A DNA stretch of 64,000 bases from Wolfiporia cocos. Taxonomy: Eukaryota > Basidiomycota > Agaricomycetes > Polyporales > Phaeolaceae. The notes beneath the pieces were generated by a model, which worked only from the letters and a program-made list of their open reading frames with translations, had not been told where the DNA came from and made no database searches. The stretch's first letter is position 1; each line of letters begins with the position of its first letter. Where the stretch lies: positions 1 through 64,000 of the forward strand of contig JACCLO010000009.1 in NCBI GenBank assembly GCA_029448655.1, given 5' to 3'. A program made the position numbers and the translations under genes. Below, piece by piece: positions 31,332 through 43,870 of this stretch.

Positions 31332-31951
31332 TGTCACAAGAATTCTCCTAGTTTCCCTATATCTCTTACTAATTTTTCCGGCAATTCTACGAATTATCTA
31401 CGACTTTCTAGACCAATAACTAGCTTATCCGGTTCATAAGTTAACGGTTACATACGTGCCAAATGATGGCCGTGTTATCTCCCGTAACAACGGTCTTATC
31501 TTATCATTAGTAGTTACCATCAGTCACATGTCTAGTTCTAGCCAATCGGACATTCTGTCCGGAAGCAGTCAGCGTATAAACGTCAGCGGACCGGGCTTTG
31601 GTCACGCCCCGTCTTTGCAATGACAAGAGCGCAAAACGCCATTCGTGCGGCCTACGCCGCCTTTCTATATCCCAGTTTTGATCGGCATATGTATTCATCG
31701 TATATTACTAAGTACTTAGGTATCTGGGGACTTGTACATACGAATACGGGCATTAGTATTATCTAATAAGACTGTTAGGGGTCTTAATTATCATGTATAT
31801 ATACTAGACTTGCTGAGCGCTATTGCCTCAGTTCTATTCATTGCATTCATACTACGAGTTAACCACTCAACGTATCCTGCTTAACAACTACTTATCCCTT
31901 GCCTAACCAGCAAATACCAAGATCATTACAAGTAAGTGTTATCTTGTGTTA
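31332..31951 (+). repeat. Element 2 5' LTR (LTR2)
   Basis: 620 bp. TATATATACTAGAC lies near 31796-31809. Diverged from the 3' copy. A third, minus-strand copy begins at 59141. Confidence 0.92.
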
Positions 31952-32651
31952 TATGAATAGAATTCGCTTTCGCCCCCGCCCTCTTTGAGGGTCTGGGATT
32001 TTTTCTTCTTAGGGGTTTTTGTCGCCGTCTGCGCACCCCTGCTCGCCGCCAGGCAGCGGGGTATCCTTAGTGGGCTCTGGGGGATCACCGCCTTCGGGCA
32101 AATAGCCGGACCGTAGGCTTAAGCGGAACCGGGGACTAGCTGACAAGCTTTTCCCCATAAGTTGGGAATCGATGGCAACGGTGTAAACTCTTGACCAGGC
32201 CGGAGACGACCTTCTCGCCTATCCCCAGGTGTACAGGGGCCACTCTATTTAGAGTTGGGATGGTGGGCACGAGTTGCCCTGCCTAGAACCGCTGCCGATA
32301 CGGCTTCAGAATGATAGAGTTCTGGCCTTGGCGCCCTCTAAGTCCCTCAGGGCATGGGTTTGGTTTAAACACTGGCAGCCACCTAACTGGAGTGAGGTGT
32401 GGGCACATGCGGGGTGTAATACCCCAAATCCTGCATTCCCAGGCGTCAAGGGAAGACGACCTGCTGTATCCTCCACCTGGTAGCGTGAGAGAGACGCAAT
32501 CCAGTCGCCAACACTAACTCCGGTCGAGGGCGGAGCGCCCATTGACGCCGGAGGATAAGCGCACGACACATCAAGAAGCGACGATAAGCCCTGACAGAAG
32601 ACCGCGTGAATTTCCACTAGAATAGCTTACTTAGACTTCTTCTACGTAGTC
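31952..32651 (+). other. Element 2 leader
   Basis: Non-coding 700 bases between the LTR and the upstream ORF. No primer-binding site recognised. Confidence 0.6.
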
Positions 32652-33467
32652 ATGCCGAAAGCACCACGTTTCACGGTCACTCCGAGAAACGCCGCTACGG
32701 GGGAGCGCGAGGAATGGCACATTGCCTCCTCCAAATCGCTCGAAGACCGCATTTCCGCGGTCACAGCCCCAAAGCGAGGAAAGTCCCGAAAGGGCAAAGA
32801 CGTCTTCTATAGGAAGCCGAACCCTGACCCAGAGGAGATCCAAAGGGTCAACCACGAGGCCGCCCTCGCCGATATTAGGCGGAAGAAGCTCGACAAGCTT
32901 TTCCGACAGAAGGAGAAGCTCGAGGCTCGGATCCAAAAACAGAGCCTGGATCAGCTGATCGCCGAGGCGGCCAGGAAGAGGGTTGAGGATGAGAGAATGG
33001 TGAGGAGTTTTCGGGAGCGAATCCAGCCCCCAAAGAAGTCGTTGTTGGAAAGAGTGGAGGAGCTCAGGATGCCGGCCGAGTGGGTCGAGAAGCGGGGTCT
33101 TGTGAACCCCAAGGACGTCCATTGCACGGAGAAGAAATGGGACTGGTTCTTGGACGTCAACAAGCAGATGAACGCCACCCACAAGAACCTTTTCCGGCTA
33201 TGGAAAGTCCCTGACACAACCACCAGGGCCCCCATAATAGCGAAATTCACCACACTAGTCACCAATTTCGACGATCTCTCCACACACCTGGAGCAAAGGG
33301 TCCGTCAGGATTCCATGAAGAACGAAGATCTCCGCCGCCTCGAAAAATATCTCAGGAGGGTGGAACACGTTTTTGGAGACCTAGACGTTAAACAGCACGT
33401 TACGTACTTAAAGACGCATCTAGTACATAGCGGTCTCGACTTCGACCTTGGGAAACCCCAGCTGTAG
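32652..33467 (+). CDS. Upstream ORF of element 2 (271 aa, unknown function)
   Basis: ATG 32652 to TAG 33467, between the leader and gag. Basic N-terminus (TAPKRGKSRKGKD), a charged helical stretch at about 65-150 (with LADIRRKKLDKLFRQKEKLE), and a C-terminal block with FTTLVTNFDDLSTHLEQRVR followed by LRRLEKYLRRVEHVF. Its position, length, charge pattern and part of its C-terminus resemble 4818-5741 of element 1. The ORF is intact although gag and pol of this copy are broken. I cannot assign a function. Confidence 0.7.
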   Translation: MPKAPRFTVTPRNAATGEREEWHIASSKSLEDRISAVTAPKRGKSRKGKDVFYRKPNPDPEEIQRVNHEAALADIRRKKLDKLFRQKEKLEARIQKQSLDQLIAEAARKRVEDERMVRSFRERIQPPKKSLLERVEELRMPAEWVEKRGLVNPKDVHCTEKKWDWFLDVNKQMNATHKNLFRLWKVPDTTTRAPIIAKFTTLVTNFDDLSTHLEQRVRQDSMKNEDLRRLEKYLRRVEHVFGDLDVKQHVTYLKTHLVHSGLDFDLGKPQL

Positions 33468-33621
33468 TAGATAGAAAGTCCTGGAAAGGCATTATTTCTT
33501 GGTGCATGGCATTGATTGCAAAAAGTCCTGAAAGGCATCTAAGTCCTGAAAAGGCACCTTTTTTTTCTTGAATTATCGTTTAAGGAAGAAAACAACTCAA
33601 GCTGACGAATACTGTTCAGCA

Positions 33622-35859
33622 ATGGTGTCTTACACAATCGTCCAAGGCGCTTTGTACAACACCCACAAGGTGGCTACGGCCTACCGCCCCGCCGTCGGCA
33701 AGCACGCGTGGCCCGGAGAGCAAACCTGCTTGATGGACTACCTGCGAGTCGTATTCGGCATCAGAGTTAGGGGGAGTGTCACCTCCTTCAACTCAATTCC
33801 GGCGCATGTGCACCCATTCCTAAACATGAACCATACGGCGTACATCAAGTACTACGGGGAAGATTCGACTAGGAACCACATATCGTGGTGGAGGTGGGAC
33901 AATTACTGTACCGCCATCCCCCTGTCAGACCTCATAGTCCTGTATGGTGACGTCCACTGGTACTCGGAAGAAGAAGCATCGCCGCGCACGAGAGCCGCCA
34001 GGCTCTTCAACACGGAGACACCCGTACGCCGCGCAGTCATCACCCCTGAAGGCAGCGAGACTCCACGACCGGAGGAAACAATCAACACGGAGCCCCTATT
34101 TGGGATGCTCCCCGATCTCCTCCCTTCCTATGAAAGGAGGACTCTGGAAATCATCGTGCAGCCGGAAAGGAGCGAAAACAAACTGATGGGAAGGTTGCAG
34201 CGCACTCTGGAAGTGCCCGCCTCAGACGAAGTTCTGCAGGTGGGAAAAGAAGCGTACAGAGAGGCGCTGTACCAAGCCAAGAACCATCTCTACAGCAACC
34301 TCGCGGCTTACAAAGGCCGGGTGGACACGGATTTGGAAATGGTCTGGAATAAGACCAACCAAATTCGGAGTCACAACCAGGTGCTTCAAAACAGAATCGA
34401 AGCACTAGAGGAAGCGGAGAGTTTGCGGCAACAACTGGACACCCTTTCCGAAAATTGGTTTGTCCGCATAGAAAAAGATATCGCAGTACTGCAAAAGCGT
34501 CCGGCAGCCCCAACCGCGGGACCCAGCGGTGCCCAGGTCACGGCACTAATTAATAGAATTGACCAACTCGAAGCGGAGTTAACCGCTCTAAAAAATGCAC
34601 CGGCAGCCGCGCCAGCAGCTGCCACAACGGTCAACTTCCAACAGACCAAACCGACTCAGCCACCGAAGTTCTCGGGCCCTAAGGACTCCATCTCATAGAA
34701 AGAATGGATCCAGAAAATGGGCATGTATTTCGCAGACGCCAAGGTGACCCTCGAGGAGGACAAGGTTCGCCAAGCCCTGCTACGGCTCACGGGCGAGGCC
34801 TACCAGTACATGTCGCCGGTAGTTGATAAAATCGCCGCCGGACAAACCTCGGGGCACACCTGGAAAACGTTTGCGGAAACAATCGAGAAGGTGTACGGCA
34901 AGAAGACGGACAAGGAGATTTCCGAAAAGGAGATTGAAGGGTACTTCGGAGACGAAGGGAAAAAGAAGCTCCAATCGGACTTCTTCTCTTGGGCACAGAA
35001 GCTCAGGACCCTGGCTCGCCTGGCCGAGACTGACAACAAAACGTTGTTCAGCCACATCAAACGGATCCTCCCGGAAAAGGTGCAAGAGACCCTCGCTACC
35101 TTGGAATCGGTGCCCGGCTTCACAATGCCGACCGACTGGGAGGTTTACCTCGATATGGCCATTGACCTCTACAAGAGGCAATACGCGGATAAGCTCAAAG
35201 GCAAGATCTTTAAGGAAGAAAAGAAGAAGGAGTCGTCGGGGTCTGGCAAGACCACCGACAAAGCTACGTCGAAGCCTGCCAAGGCTGATGACAAAGGCAA
35301 AGGCAAGGCAAAGGAAACCGGCTCTTACGGAAAGGACTGTCGCAAGCACCCTGGACAACACAAATGGGGCGACTGTCCTGAGAACCCGAAGAACAAGCCG
35401 AAGGAAGCCAAGCCGGCCAGTAGTGGAAGCGGAACGACGAAGCCGACAGGCTCGTCGAGCGGAACGCAACAGTCGGGCCAGAAGAAATTGGACCCGAAAA
35501 AGAAATACAAGGTCCGAATTGTCAGCACCCAGGAACTGGTGACTGACGATGAAGATGAGTCCCCCCAAGCCACCGTAGGGACCATCCAGACCAACGTTCC
35601 GAAACAACCAGAGGTGGTTCCTCTGGCCCCCACTACGCGCATCAGCGATGAGGAGCAAAGCAGGAGTTCGGTGCGAACGACTGAAAGCACCAGCCCCGTC
35701 CAGACCCAGTCGACTGGTTCGACTTCGACTGCGCCTACACCGTCGGGCGACTCCATCAGGACACATCTGCCCTGGCTTCGCAAGCGGATAGCCGATTCCG
35801 CAAACACCCTGGGCATCTACGGAAGCTCTGCCTCGGGTTTTCCCACCGAGCACATGTGA
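33622..35859 (+). pseudogene. gag: Gag of element 2, split by one in-frame stop
   Basis: First ATG 33622 (MVSYTIVQGALYN). The same frame is open on both sides of a single TAG at 34696-34698 between KDSIS and KEWIQKMGMYF, where element 1 has AQEWVEKMGLYF. The N-terminal domain (GLVL-type, with HTAYIKYYGEDSTRNH and WYSEEEAS) differs from that of element 1; the capsid-like region after the stop is clearly related. The C-terminal knuckle is unusual: C-X2-H-X3-H-X4-C (CRKHPGQHKWGDC, from about 35338) in place of CCHC. The stop codon TGA (35857-35859) overlaps the pol ATG (35859-35861). Confidence 0.85.
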
Positions 35860-38800
35860 TGACCTGCCCACTTGTGCTCCCACGTAATTTTAGTCCCGTA
35901 CCCACTGTAAAGAGTGTATTCGAGTCAATGTATCATATTTTTGGCAATGATGCGCGCGACTTCGCTCGATCTTTCCGTGTCGAAGTAACACTCTGGGTAT
36001 ATGGGCAAAAAGTGCAGGCTCTGGCTTTAATCGACAGCGGCGCAACCATATCGATCATATCACAACGATTGGTCGATAAACATAAGCTGGTCACCGACAA
36101 ATTAGCGTTTCCTATTACGGTTACAAACGCAGACGGAACAGAAAACGTCGCCGCCCGCTTAACGCAATCAGTAAAACCATTCATGCAACATGGCACACAC
36201 AAGGAAAAAATAGGTCTGATGGTCATGCACCTAGAACCAGACCTAATCCTTGGCTATGACTGGTTACGTCTCCACAATCCTACCTTTGACTGGAGGAAAG
36301 GAGAAATGGAATATGCGCGCTGTACACACGACCAACCTTACGCCAGAAAAAAGGGTAACCGCCCTTCTGAGGAGGAAGCAGTTGAACTCCCAGAAAAGGA
36401 AATCATCGAAGTAAATTCGATTTGGGACACTCCCGTGGACATATTAGGAGAGGAGGACCCCGAAAATCCTTTGATCGCTTGGGTGGCAACCCTTGACGAC
36501 GAGGAAATGAACCTACTGACACAATTGGTAGCCGAGGTACTTGACAAAGACCTCAACGAAGCAGACGACCAGGAGGAAAACACACCACCAATCGACATTG
36601 AAAAATGGCGATCGTTAGTGCCCGAACAATACCAAGAGTATGGGCCAACGGTGTTCTCACAAAAGGCATCAGAGAGGATGCCGGAACGGAAGCCCTGGGA
36701 TCACGCCATAGTGCTTGAACCAGATGCGCAGCGTCCCCCCCGGTAAAACCATACAAAATGTCTCCCCAGGAGCGTAATAGCCTGGATGAGTGGATAGACA
36801 CCGAACTTCGGAAGGGTTACATCCAACCGTCCGAAAGTCCAATGGCATCCCCAGTTTTTTTCGTCCATAAGAAGGACGGAGGACTGCGGATGGTTGTCGA
36901 TTACAGGAGGCTAAACGAAATAACCGTAAAAAATCGTTATCCGATACCTCGGATCGATGATCTCATCGATCAATTGTCCAATGCGACCATCTTCACCAAA
37001 ATAGACCTTAGATGGGGATACAACAATGTCCGCATCAAGGAAGGTGATGAATGGAAGACGGCGTTTATTACACACCGTGGACTATACGAGGCAACGGTAA
37101 TGTATTTCGGTTTCTGCAATGCCCCCGCAACGTTCCAAGCGATGATGAACTCTATCCTCGCACCGTTCATTCGGACCGGCAAGGTGGTTGTCTACCTAGA
37201 CGACATCTTGATTTTCGGGAATGATATGGAGGAACATCGGCGACTTACCAAAAGGGTTCTCCAAACCCTGAAGGACTCGGACTTGTATGCGAAGCCCGAA
37301 AAGTGCTTCTTTGAACAATCTTCCATCGAATACCTAGGAATGATCATTTCTGATGGAAACATTATGATGGATCCAAAGAAGTACGCCGGAGTTCAGGACT
37401 GGCCTAGACCTACTAAGGTCAAAGAGGTTCAAGCTTTCCTTGGATTTGCCAATTTCTACAGGCGATTCATAGAAGGTTTCTCAAAAATAGCCAAACCACT
37501 CACCATGCTGACCAAAAAGTCAGAAGCTTGGCATTGGGACGCCGAGCAGGAAAATGCCTTCCAAACCCTAAAGGAAGCATTTACCAAAGCGCCCGTGCTT
37601 CGAATTCCGTCGCACGATCAGCCTTTCCGCGTAGAAACAGATGCGTCAGACTTCGCTACCGGAGCAGTACTATCTCAGTTAGATCCTACGGATAAAAAAT
37701 TCCACCCCGTAGTGTACTATAGCAAATCGCTAAGTGCCCCGGAAAGGAACTACAAGATCTACGACAAGGAAATGTTGGCTGTCATCAGGGCCCTAGAGGA
37801 GTGGCGACACTACCTAGAGGGACACCGTGAAAAATTCGAGATATGGTCGGATCACCTAAACCTGACCTATTTCAAAACGGCGCAAAAACTGATGAGACGA
37901 CAAGCCCGTTGGGCACTGTACCTCTCACGCTTCAACTTCCAAATGAAGCACAAACCTGGCAAAACAATGCTAACCGCGGATCCTCTGTCCAGGCGGCCAG
38001 ACCATGAGGAGGGGGTGGATCTCGATAATCGCCACCAGGTTCTTCTGAAACCTGAGTGGTTCGAGCAAGAGTACATGGCAATGGCTCTTGATACCTCCCA
38101 TGCTGCCCCACAATTGGAAGACGAATCGATACTTCGAGAGATTCGCAAAGCGTTGCTAGACGACAAGGTCACAAAGGATTACAAGGAGCTGCTCTCATCC
38201 GGCCCTCGTGAATTCAAAAAAGACCTATCAGAATGGAACTACGAAGGAGGGTTACTCCTCCGAAGAGGCAAAGTCTACGTTCCAGCTACACCAGCGGATA
38301 TCAGACGGCAGGTGGTCGAGTATCATCACGATCACAAGTCAGCTGGGCACTTTGGACGTTACAAAACATACGAATTGCTAAGCCACAACTATTGGTGGCC
38401 CGGAATGTTTGTTTACGTCAAAAAATACGTAGATGGATGTGACACATGCCAACGTATGAAGAACCACCCGCAGAAGCCGTACGGCCCCCTGCAACCCTTA
38501 CCGGTGCCGTCAGGCCCGTGGGAAGTGGTGACAATAGACCTGATTACTCAGCTACCCCCATCGGGAATGCATGACGCAATCATGGTCGTAGTGGATCGGT
38601 TGACCAAAAGAGCAAGGTTCTTCCCAATGGAAAACACCTTCTCAACGAAAGACCTAGCTACGATACTCTATCAAAAGGTATATCCCTTACATGGGTTGCC
38701 AAAACAGATAGTATCGGACAGAGGGACACAATTCGCTTCAAAACTATTTGGTGAATGGTGTACCCTGCTGGGGATTCAAAGGTCGATGACTACTGCGTAC

Positions 38801-40285
38801 CATCCGCAGGCAGATGGACAAACCGAACGAGTAAATCAAATACTCGAACAGTATCTGCGGTGCTACATCAACACGTACCAAAAAGATAACTGGTCGGAGT
38901 TCCTGCCAACAGCGGAATTTGCGTACAATAATGCAGCCAGCGAAACTGCCAAGGAATCTCCGTTCCTGGTGGAATTAGGTCGCCACCCTATTGCAGGACC
39001 AAGCAGTTTCGAACCAAGTCGAAACAAAGATTTAGTAGAAATTGCGAACACACGGTTCTCTGCACAAGAGAAAGCTAAGGCGGCAATGAAAATTGCAGCC
39101 GAAAGATGGTCCTGGTACTATGACCAAAAGAAGCAAGTTGTCCCCTTCAAAGTGGGCGACAAAGTACTCGTGGACGTGCGAAGTTGGCAAGACACCGAAA
39201 GAAGTCTAGCCCCTCGCTACATCGGCCCATTCCGAATTACGGAAAAACTGGGACCGGTAACGTTCAAAGTGTACATGGACGCGCAATATAGGGCTTACCA
39301 CCCTGTGTTCCATGCTTCGAAACTGGTCATGTACAAGGAATCAACCATCGAAGGTCAGAAAAGTCATCCCCCTGCGGCTGACAAGCCAACGGAAATGGAA
39401 GACCCGGAAGAATGGGAAGTGGAAGCCATTCTCGACCATTGTAACCGACGCGGCCGGTGGGAATACCTTATCCATTGGAAAGGCACCGGTCCAGCGGAAG
39501 ACACGTGGGAAATCAAGGAACACTTGGCTAACGCTAAGGAGATACTGGACGAGTACAAGGCAAAATATTCAGCCCTTAGTACCGACCCAAATCAACCCCT
39601 TCGCCGATCAACTAGACTCGGTGGAACACGGCAGACAATAGCCGTCTTCGACCCTGACTCACCAGATTGGGATTCGGACACATGTGTCTGGCCCAATGAC
39701 TGGCCCCAATATCGAGACGATGTTGATCCTACACAACCAAAAGTGTACTACAAGCGCGATCCCTTTACGGGGCAATGGGTACATTCCGACGTTGAGTTCA
39801 ACGAAGACTTGGAAATCGAAGTAGGAGTCAATGGCAAACTACCGACCAGGGGAACGACCGATGCGATCGGCTACGATCTGTATGCCGCGCAGGATATCCT
39901 GATTAATTCATGGAAATCCGCCTCGGTCCCCACAGATATCCGTATCAAAGTTCCATATGGGACATACGGTCGGATAGCGCCAAGGTCTGGACTTGCAAAA
40001 AAGGGCATCGACGTCCTTGCAGGCGTAATAGACCATGACTACCGCGGAGAAGTCTTTGTCATGTTGATGAACCTCACTGGAGACCCGTACCAAGTAAAGA
40101 AAGGCGACAGAATTGCGCAGCTAATCTGCGAAGTAGCAATCACACCCGAAATACAGGAATCCATGACCAAGGAGAAGTTCGAAAAAGAAATTCGACCTCA
40201 CCTACATGGAAGTGGGCCCTACAACGAGCAGTTCAACAAGCCAACCACGCGCGGTACACAAGGTTTTGGATCGACAGGACGATAA
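35859..40285 (+). pseudogene. pol: Pol of element 2 (PR-RT-RNaseH-IN-chromodomain-dUTPase), one frameshift
   Basis: The first segment runs from ATG 35859 to 36746 and carries the protease (ALIDSGATISIISQ, Asp codon at 36033). A one-base change in a C7 run at 36735-36741 breaks the frame; it reopens before 36758 as PPVKPYKMSPQERNSL. The second segment to 40285 has RT with YLDD at about 37192, RNase H (ETDASDFATGAVLSQ), integrase (HHDHKSAGHFGRY, CDTCQRM, VSDRGTQF, HPQADGQTERVNQ), a chromodomain (WEVEAILDH...HWKGTG) and a dUTPase with all motifs (AIGYDLYA, IAPRSGLAKKG, GVIDHDYRGE, GDRIAQLI, GTQGFGSTG). Homopolymer context means the break could be a sequencing error. Confidence 0.9.
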
Positions 40286-40362
40286 AAGTGGAAAAATCGT
40301 AAAGACTAACCCTTCAATGGGCTCTAGCACAACTTCTACTCTCAACGGGGTCGTTGAAATCC

Positions 40363-40374
40363 AAGGGGGGGTAA
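40363..40374 (+). other. Polypurine tract of element 2
   Basis: AAGGGGGGGTAA immediately before the 3' LTR, matching the tract of element 1 in its last bases. Confidence 0.75.
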
Positions 40375-40984
40375 TGTCACAAGAATTCTCCTAGTTTCCC
40401 TATATTTCTTACTATTTTTCCGGCAATTCTACGAAATATCTACGACTTTCTAGACCAATAACTAGCTTATCTGGTTCATAAGTTAACGGTTACATACGTG
40501 CCGGATGATGGCCGCGTTATCTCCCGTAACGACGGTTTTATCTTATCACTAGTAGTTACCATCAGTCACATGTTTAGTTCTAGCCAATCGGACATTCCGT
40601 CCGGAAGCAGTCAGCGTATAAACGTCAGCGGACCGGGCTTTGGTCACACCCCGTCTTTGTAATGACAAGAGCGCAAAACGCCATTCGTGCGGCCTACGCC
40701 GCCTTTCTATATCCCGGTCTTGATCGGCATATGTATATTACTAAGTACTTAGGTATCTGGGGACTTGTACATACGAATACGGACACTAGTATTATCTAAT
40801 GAGACTGTTAGGGGTCTTATTTATCATGTATATATACTAGCCTTGCTGAGCGCTATTGCCTCAGTTCTATTCATTGCATTCATACTACGAGTTAACCACT
40901 CCGCGTATCCTGCTTAACTCTTACAACTTTCCTGCCTAACCAGCAAACCAAGCAACAACTACAAGTAAGTGTTATCTTGTGTTA
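40375..40984 (+). repeat. Element 2 3' LTR (LTR2)
   Basis: 610 bp, same ends as 31332-31951, with scattered substitutions and short indels. Confidence 0.92.
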
Positions 40985-41886
40985 GAATACAAGGCCTCCA
41001 TCATTACAAGAAGGTCAAGCTGAAGAGCTTGATGGCTATATACATGAGTTTATGTAATGAGCATCTGAGATCACAGCATCCTAGGCACCATCAGGTACCT
41101 TAAGCAGTCTAGCCACATGACAAGCTACAAGGTTAAATAATAGATAAAAAAAGTTGCAGCAGAACACAACATATTGGCATCACAATAAACCATCATGATT
41201 GGGCATGATGTTTGAGGATCAACAATAAATACAAAACGGTCATCAGGACATGACAAAAATGAAACAGTATAGCATTGGGTCCAGATTTCAATATATCATT
41301 GACTGTTGATGATGGCAGCATCCAAAAACACCTTTTGGTGCTAAGAGATCATCAAGGATGCGAGCTGCATTGATGCATGCCATATTTCATGCCCATGACA
41401 GATGGCAAATACTGATAATTGGATGAATGGACTAAAGGGAGATGACAGAAGGATGCTGTTATCTACGGCAAGAACAGCACATGGCAGGGACGATATGTAG
41501 GGTTGATCAGGATGAATTATCAGCCACACAATCGAGAGCAGAATATCTGTTCTAACAGTAAAAAGATTTTAACATCTCATGGACCATTGATGATGGCAGG
41601 CATCTGAGAGCACCTTTTGCTGCTGGAAGAACAGACACCATCAGGGAATAGTGTTCAGGAAGTCAGTAAGCTCTATTCACAGAACAATGCAGTCGAACAT
41701 GGCAAGGGCCACTGTTACAGGTCATATCCACGTCCTTGTTATATCCAAGCTCATGAACATAAGTCTCTGACACCAAGTCCAGAGGATCAGCACTTTGCTC
41801 AATACCCTGAGTTGAGGATGTAAATCCTATAGACGAGGCAGGTCCACTCCCCTTCGTCCTATAAGCTAGAGGGCTTAGAGGATTTG
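40985..41886. other. Repeat-derived intergenic sequence
   Basis: Begins with a piece of repeat C (AAGGTCAAGCTGAAGAGC). Two diverged copies of a segment with ATTGATGATGGCAG and CACCTTTTG(G/C)TGCT (about 41290-41350 and 41580-41640) suggest an old tandem duplication. No gene seen. Confidence 0.5.
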
Positions 41887-42578
41887 TGACACAGACTAGA
41901 CTGTGGGACCCACACTATAACCTTAAAAGCGACTTTGAAGGAGTTGCTGGAGGTTGGTGAGGAGACTAGTGGGCGCAAGCAGAGATGTTATGTAACTGTG
42001 CGAATGCAGAGAACAAATCTAAGGCTTATCCACTGAGATAGCCCTACTTATATACATGCTTTGTTTGGTTACCGGTAAGGGAGCCAAACATGAAGGTGGT
42101 CTGTGCGCAGACATAACTAATATGGCTAAGTCGTAAACTACAGTAGACCATGTGCGCCGGTAATGGCCGCACCAGTAAGAGCGTTTGTTTGGACTGTAGG
42201 TCCATGTTGTGGAAGTGGCTGTAGCTACGTTAGTAAGCCATGCATGTGATTCTTATATACCGGTATGAGTAATCGTAAGGTCATTGGCATGTGATAACGA
42301 GCGGGCCGCTTATCCAATTGTACTGACATAGCCCGGTATCGGGATATGAGTAAGGCGCATGACACCGGAGGTTAGCCCGCTGAGTCATTGACGCGTACAA
42401 GCGTGTTATGTATGTGTTGTTATGACAAGTGGACGTATACTGTGTTGTGTACGTGTTGTTTGGTTGCGTGTACGTGTAGACGGGCGCTTAGCAACGTAAA
42501 TGTCTACAAGGTCGTAGAAATACTAGATAAATAGGTAAAAATACGGAACAAATAGTGGCATGTCCCAAATCTGTGACA
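41887..42578 (-). repeat. Solo LTR of element 1 family (minus), 692 bp
   Basis: TGACACAGACTAGACTGTGG to TGTCCCAAATCTGTGACA, with ATTTG at 41882-41886 and 42579-42583. It matches the 699-bp LTR of element 1 with scattered changes, so LTR-LTR recombination has removed a full element here. Confidence 0.95.
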
Positions 42579-42583
42579 ATTTG

Positions 42584-43130
42584 TCTTTGTAGGAGTTCTG
42601 CAAGTCAAAGGGCACTTGGAGAGATCAATACTAGAGCGAGCATAAGACTCTTGCTATCATGACAAGGTTGAGCTGAAGAGCCTTGACCACAAATACATGA
42701 GTTTATATACTGCCTTAGGCGTCCGTGGTCCTATATGTCCCTGACATCACCGCCATCATGTACAATACAGTCTGAAAGGGATGACAGGTATGCAGTGATG
42801 GTCCTGTAATGGGAGATATGAACAATAGGGAATATCACAGTTGAACACCATCTGTCAATCAACAGATAGATATGAAATGGTGACAGAGTTGGATCCGTCA
42901 GGTCTGAAATGAGCCTAGCATACCAGTACATCTGGGGTTTTACTGACTAGAGTGATGAGTCTCCAGATAGGTCAGTTATGCAATGAGTCCCAGCATTGTA
43001 CTCAAACAATGGTGAGTATCCACATGCATCAAAAAAGAAACAATGGTAACAGCCATGAACTTGTTAAAGGCAATGGCCAGGAATATGAGTACAATAGTGA
43101 TGTACGGGCTGAGCATGGAGCAAGAATGGG
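42584..43130. repeat. Dispersed repeat C, copy 2
   Basis: Similar to 25990-26460 (GACAAGGTTGAGCTGAAGAG, ACACCATCTGTCAATC, ATACCAGTACATCTGGGG). Interrupted by the LTR at 43136. Confidence 0.55.
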
Positions 43131-43135
43131 TGAAC

Positions 43136-43696
43136 TGTCACAGAACGTTTCGAAACCCCGCTGGGCCTAGGATGGAGCGCCGCTAGGTGTGCAGTTATCT
43201 CTTTTATCTTATCTCATTCCCTCTTCGTCATCTCAGTTATCTCGTTTGTCATATGACTGTCCCTCTAGCGCTGTAGGGTAGTGCGCACCTCAGGTACTCG
43301 CGTCAACGGTCACATGTAGATACTTAGCGTCCATAGCCACATGCTCCCTTAGTTACTGCGCACAGGCCAGTCCTTTAGGGTAGACACAGTCTATTAGGTA
43401 CTGCGACGCTCATGTATTTAAGTATGACGAGATGTGGGTTGATACCCCATCTCTAAGATTCTCGGCAATGGGCACAAGGCCCCTTTCTTGCATGCTAGCT
43501 GGGTTGCACACAGACCACTACGCTTGAGCCCTTGTCTGTGCGCTCCACCCCACTAAGTCACCCTTGGGGACCAGGAGCTTTGTCACCTCCTGGGCAAGTA
43601 CTCTCATGGGTAACTGCTGGTGCCGTGGACGTTGCATGTCAGGCGTGGTAGGGTCCCCGGCTATGCCAGTCCCACAGCCTCTGTAAGTCTGTGTCA
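43136..43696 (+). repeat. Solo LTR (plus), 561 bp
   Basis: TGTCACAGAACGTTTCGAAA to TAAGTCTGTGTCA, flanked by TGAAC at 43131-43135 and 43697-43701. It has GCGCACAGGCCAGTCCTTTA, CATGTATTTAAG and GATTCTCGGCAATGG. Confidence 0.93.
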
Positions 43697-43870
43697 TGAA
43701 CGCCTTGCAGAACAGCTGCTTGAGTGCATGCGAAAGCATCGAAAATGCGAGCTGCATTGACGGACACCATGTTTTTCTCAATGTGCTTGATCAGCGAGAG
43801 GCATTAGCCACTCCCCCAAAAGGGCTACAACGACAGCTTGGCTATCATGTTGGGTCCAGCTACTTAGTGC

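Larger units (their letters stand above)
31332..40984 (+). mobile_element. Element 2: older Ty3/gypsy retrotransposon related to element 1
   Basis: LTRs at 31332-31951 and 40375-40984 (TGTCACAAGAATTCTCCTAG to CTTGTGTTA) differ at numerous sites, many of them C/T or A/G changes, plus short indels. The order is upstream ORF, gag, then pol ending in dUTPase, as in element 1. The coding frames are broken twice: a TAG in gag at 34696 and a frameshift at 36735-36745. Flanking pentamers CTTAT and GAATA do not match, unlike every other dated insertion here, so the two ends may derive from different insertions. Confidence 0.92.

Noticed and set aside
34780..35883. 367-aa minus-strand frame opposite element 2 gag
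   Set aside because: It is the antisense of a Lys/Glu-rich coding region, and the sense frame has clear gag features.
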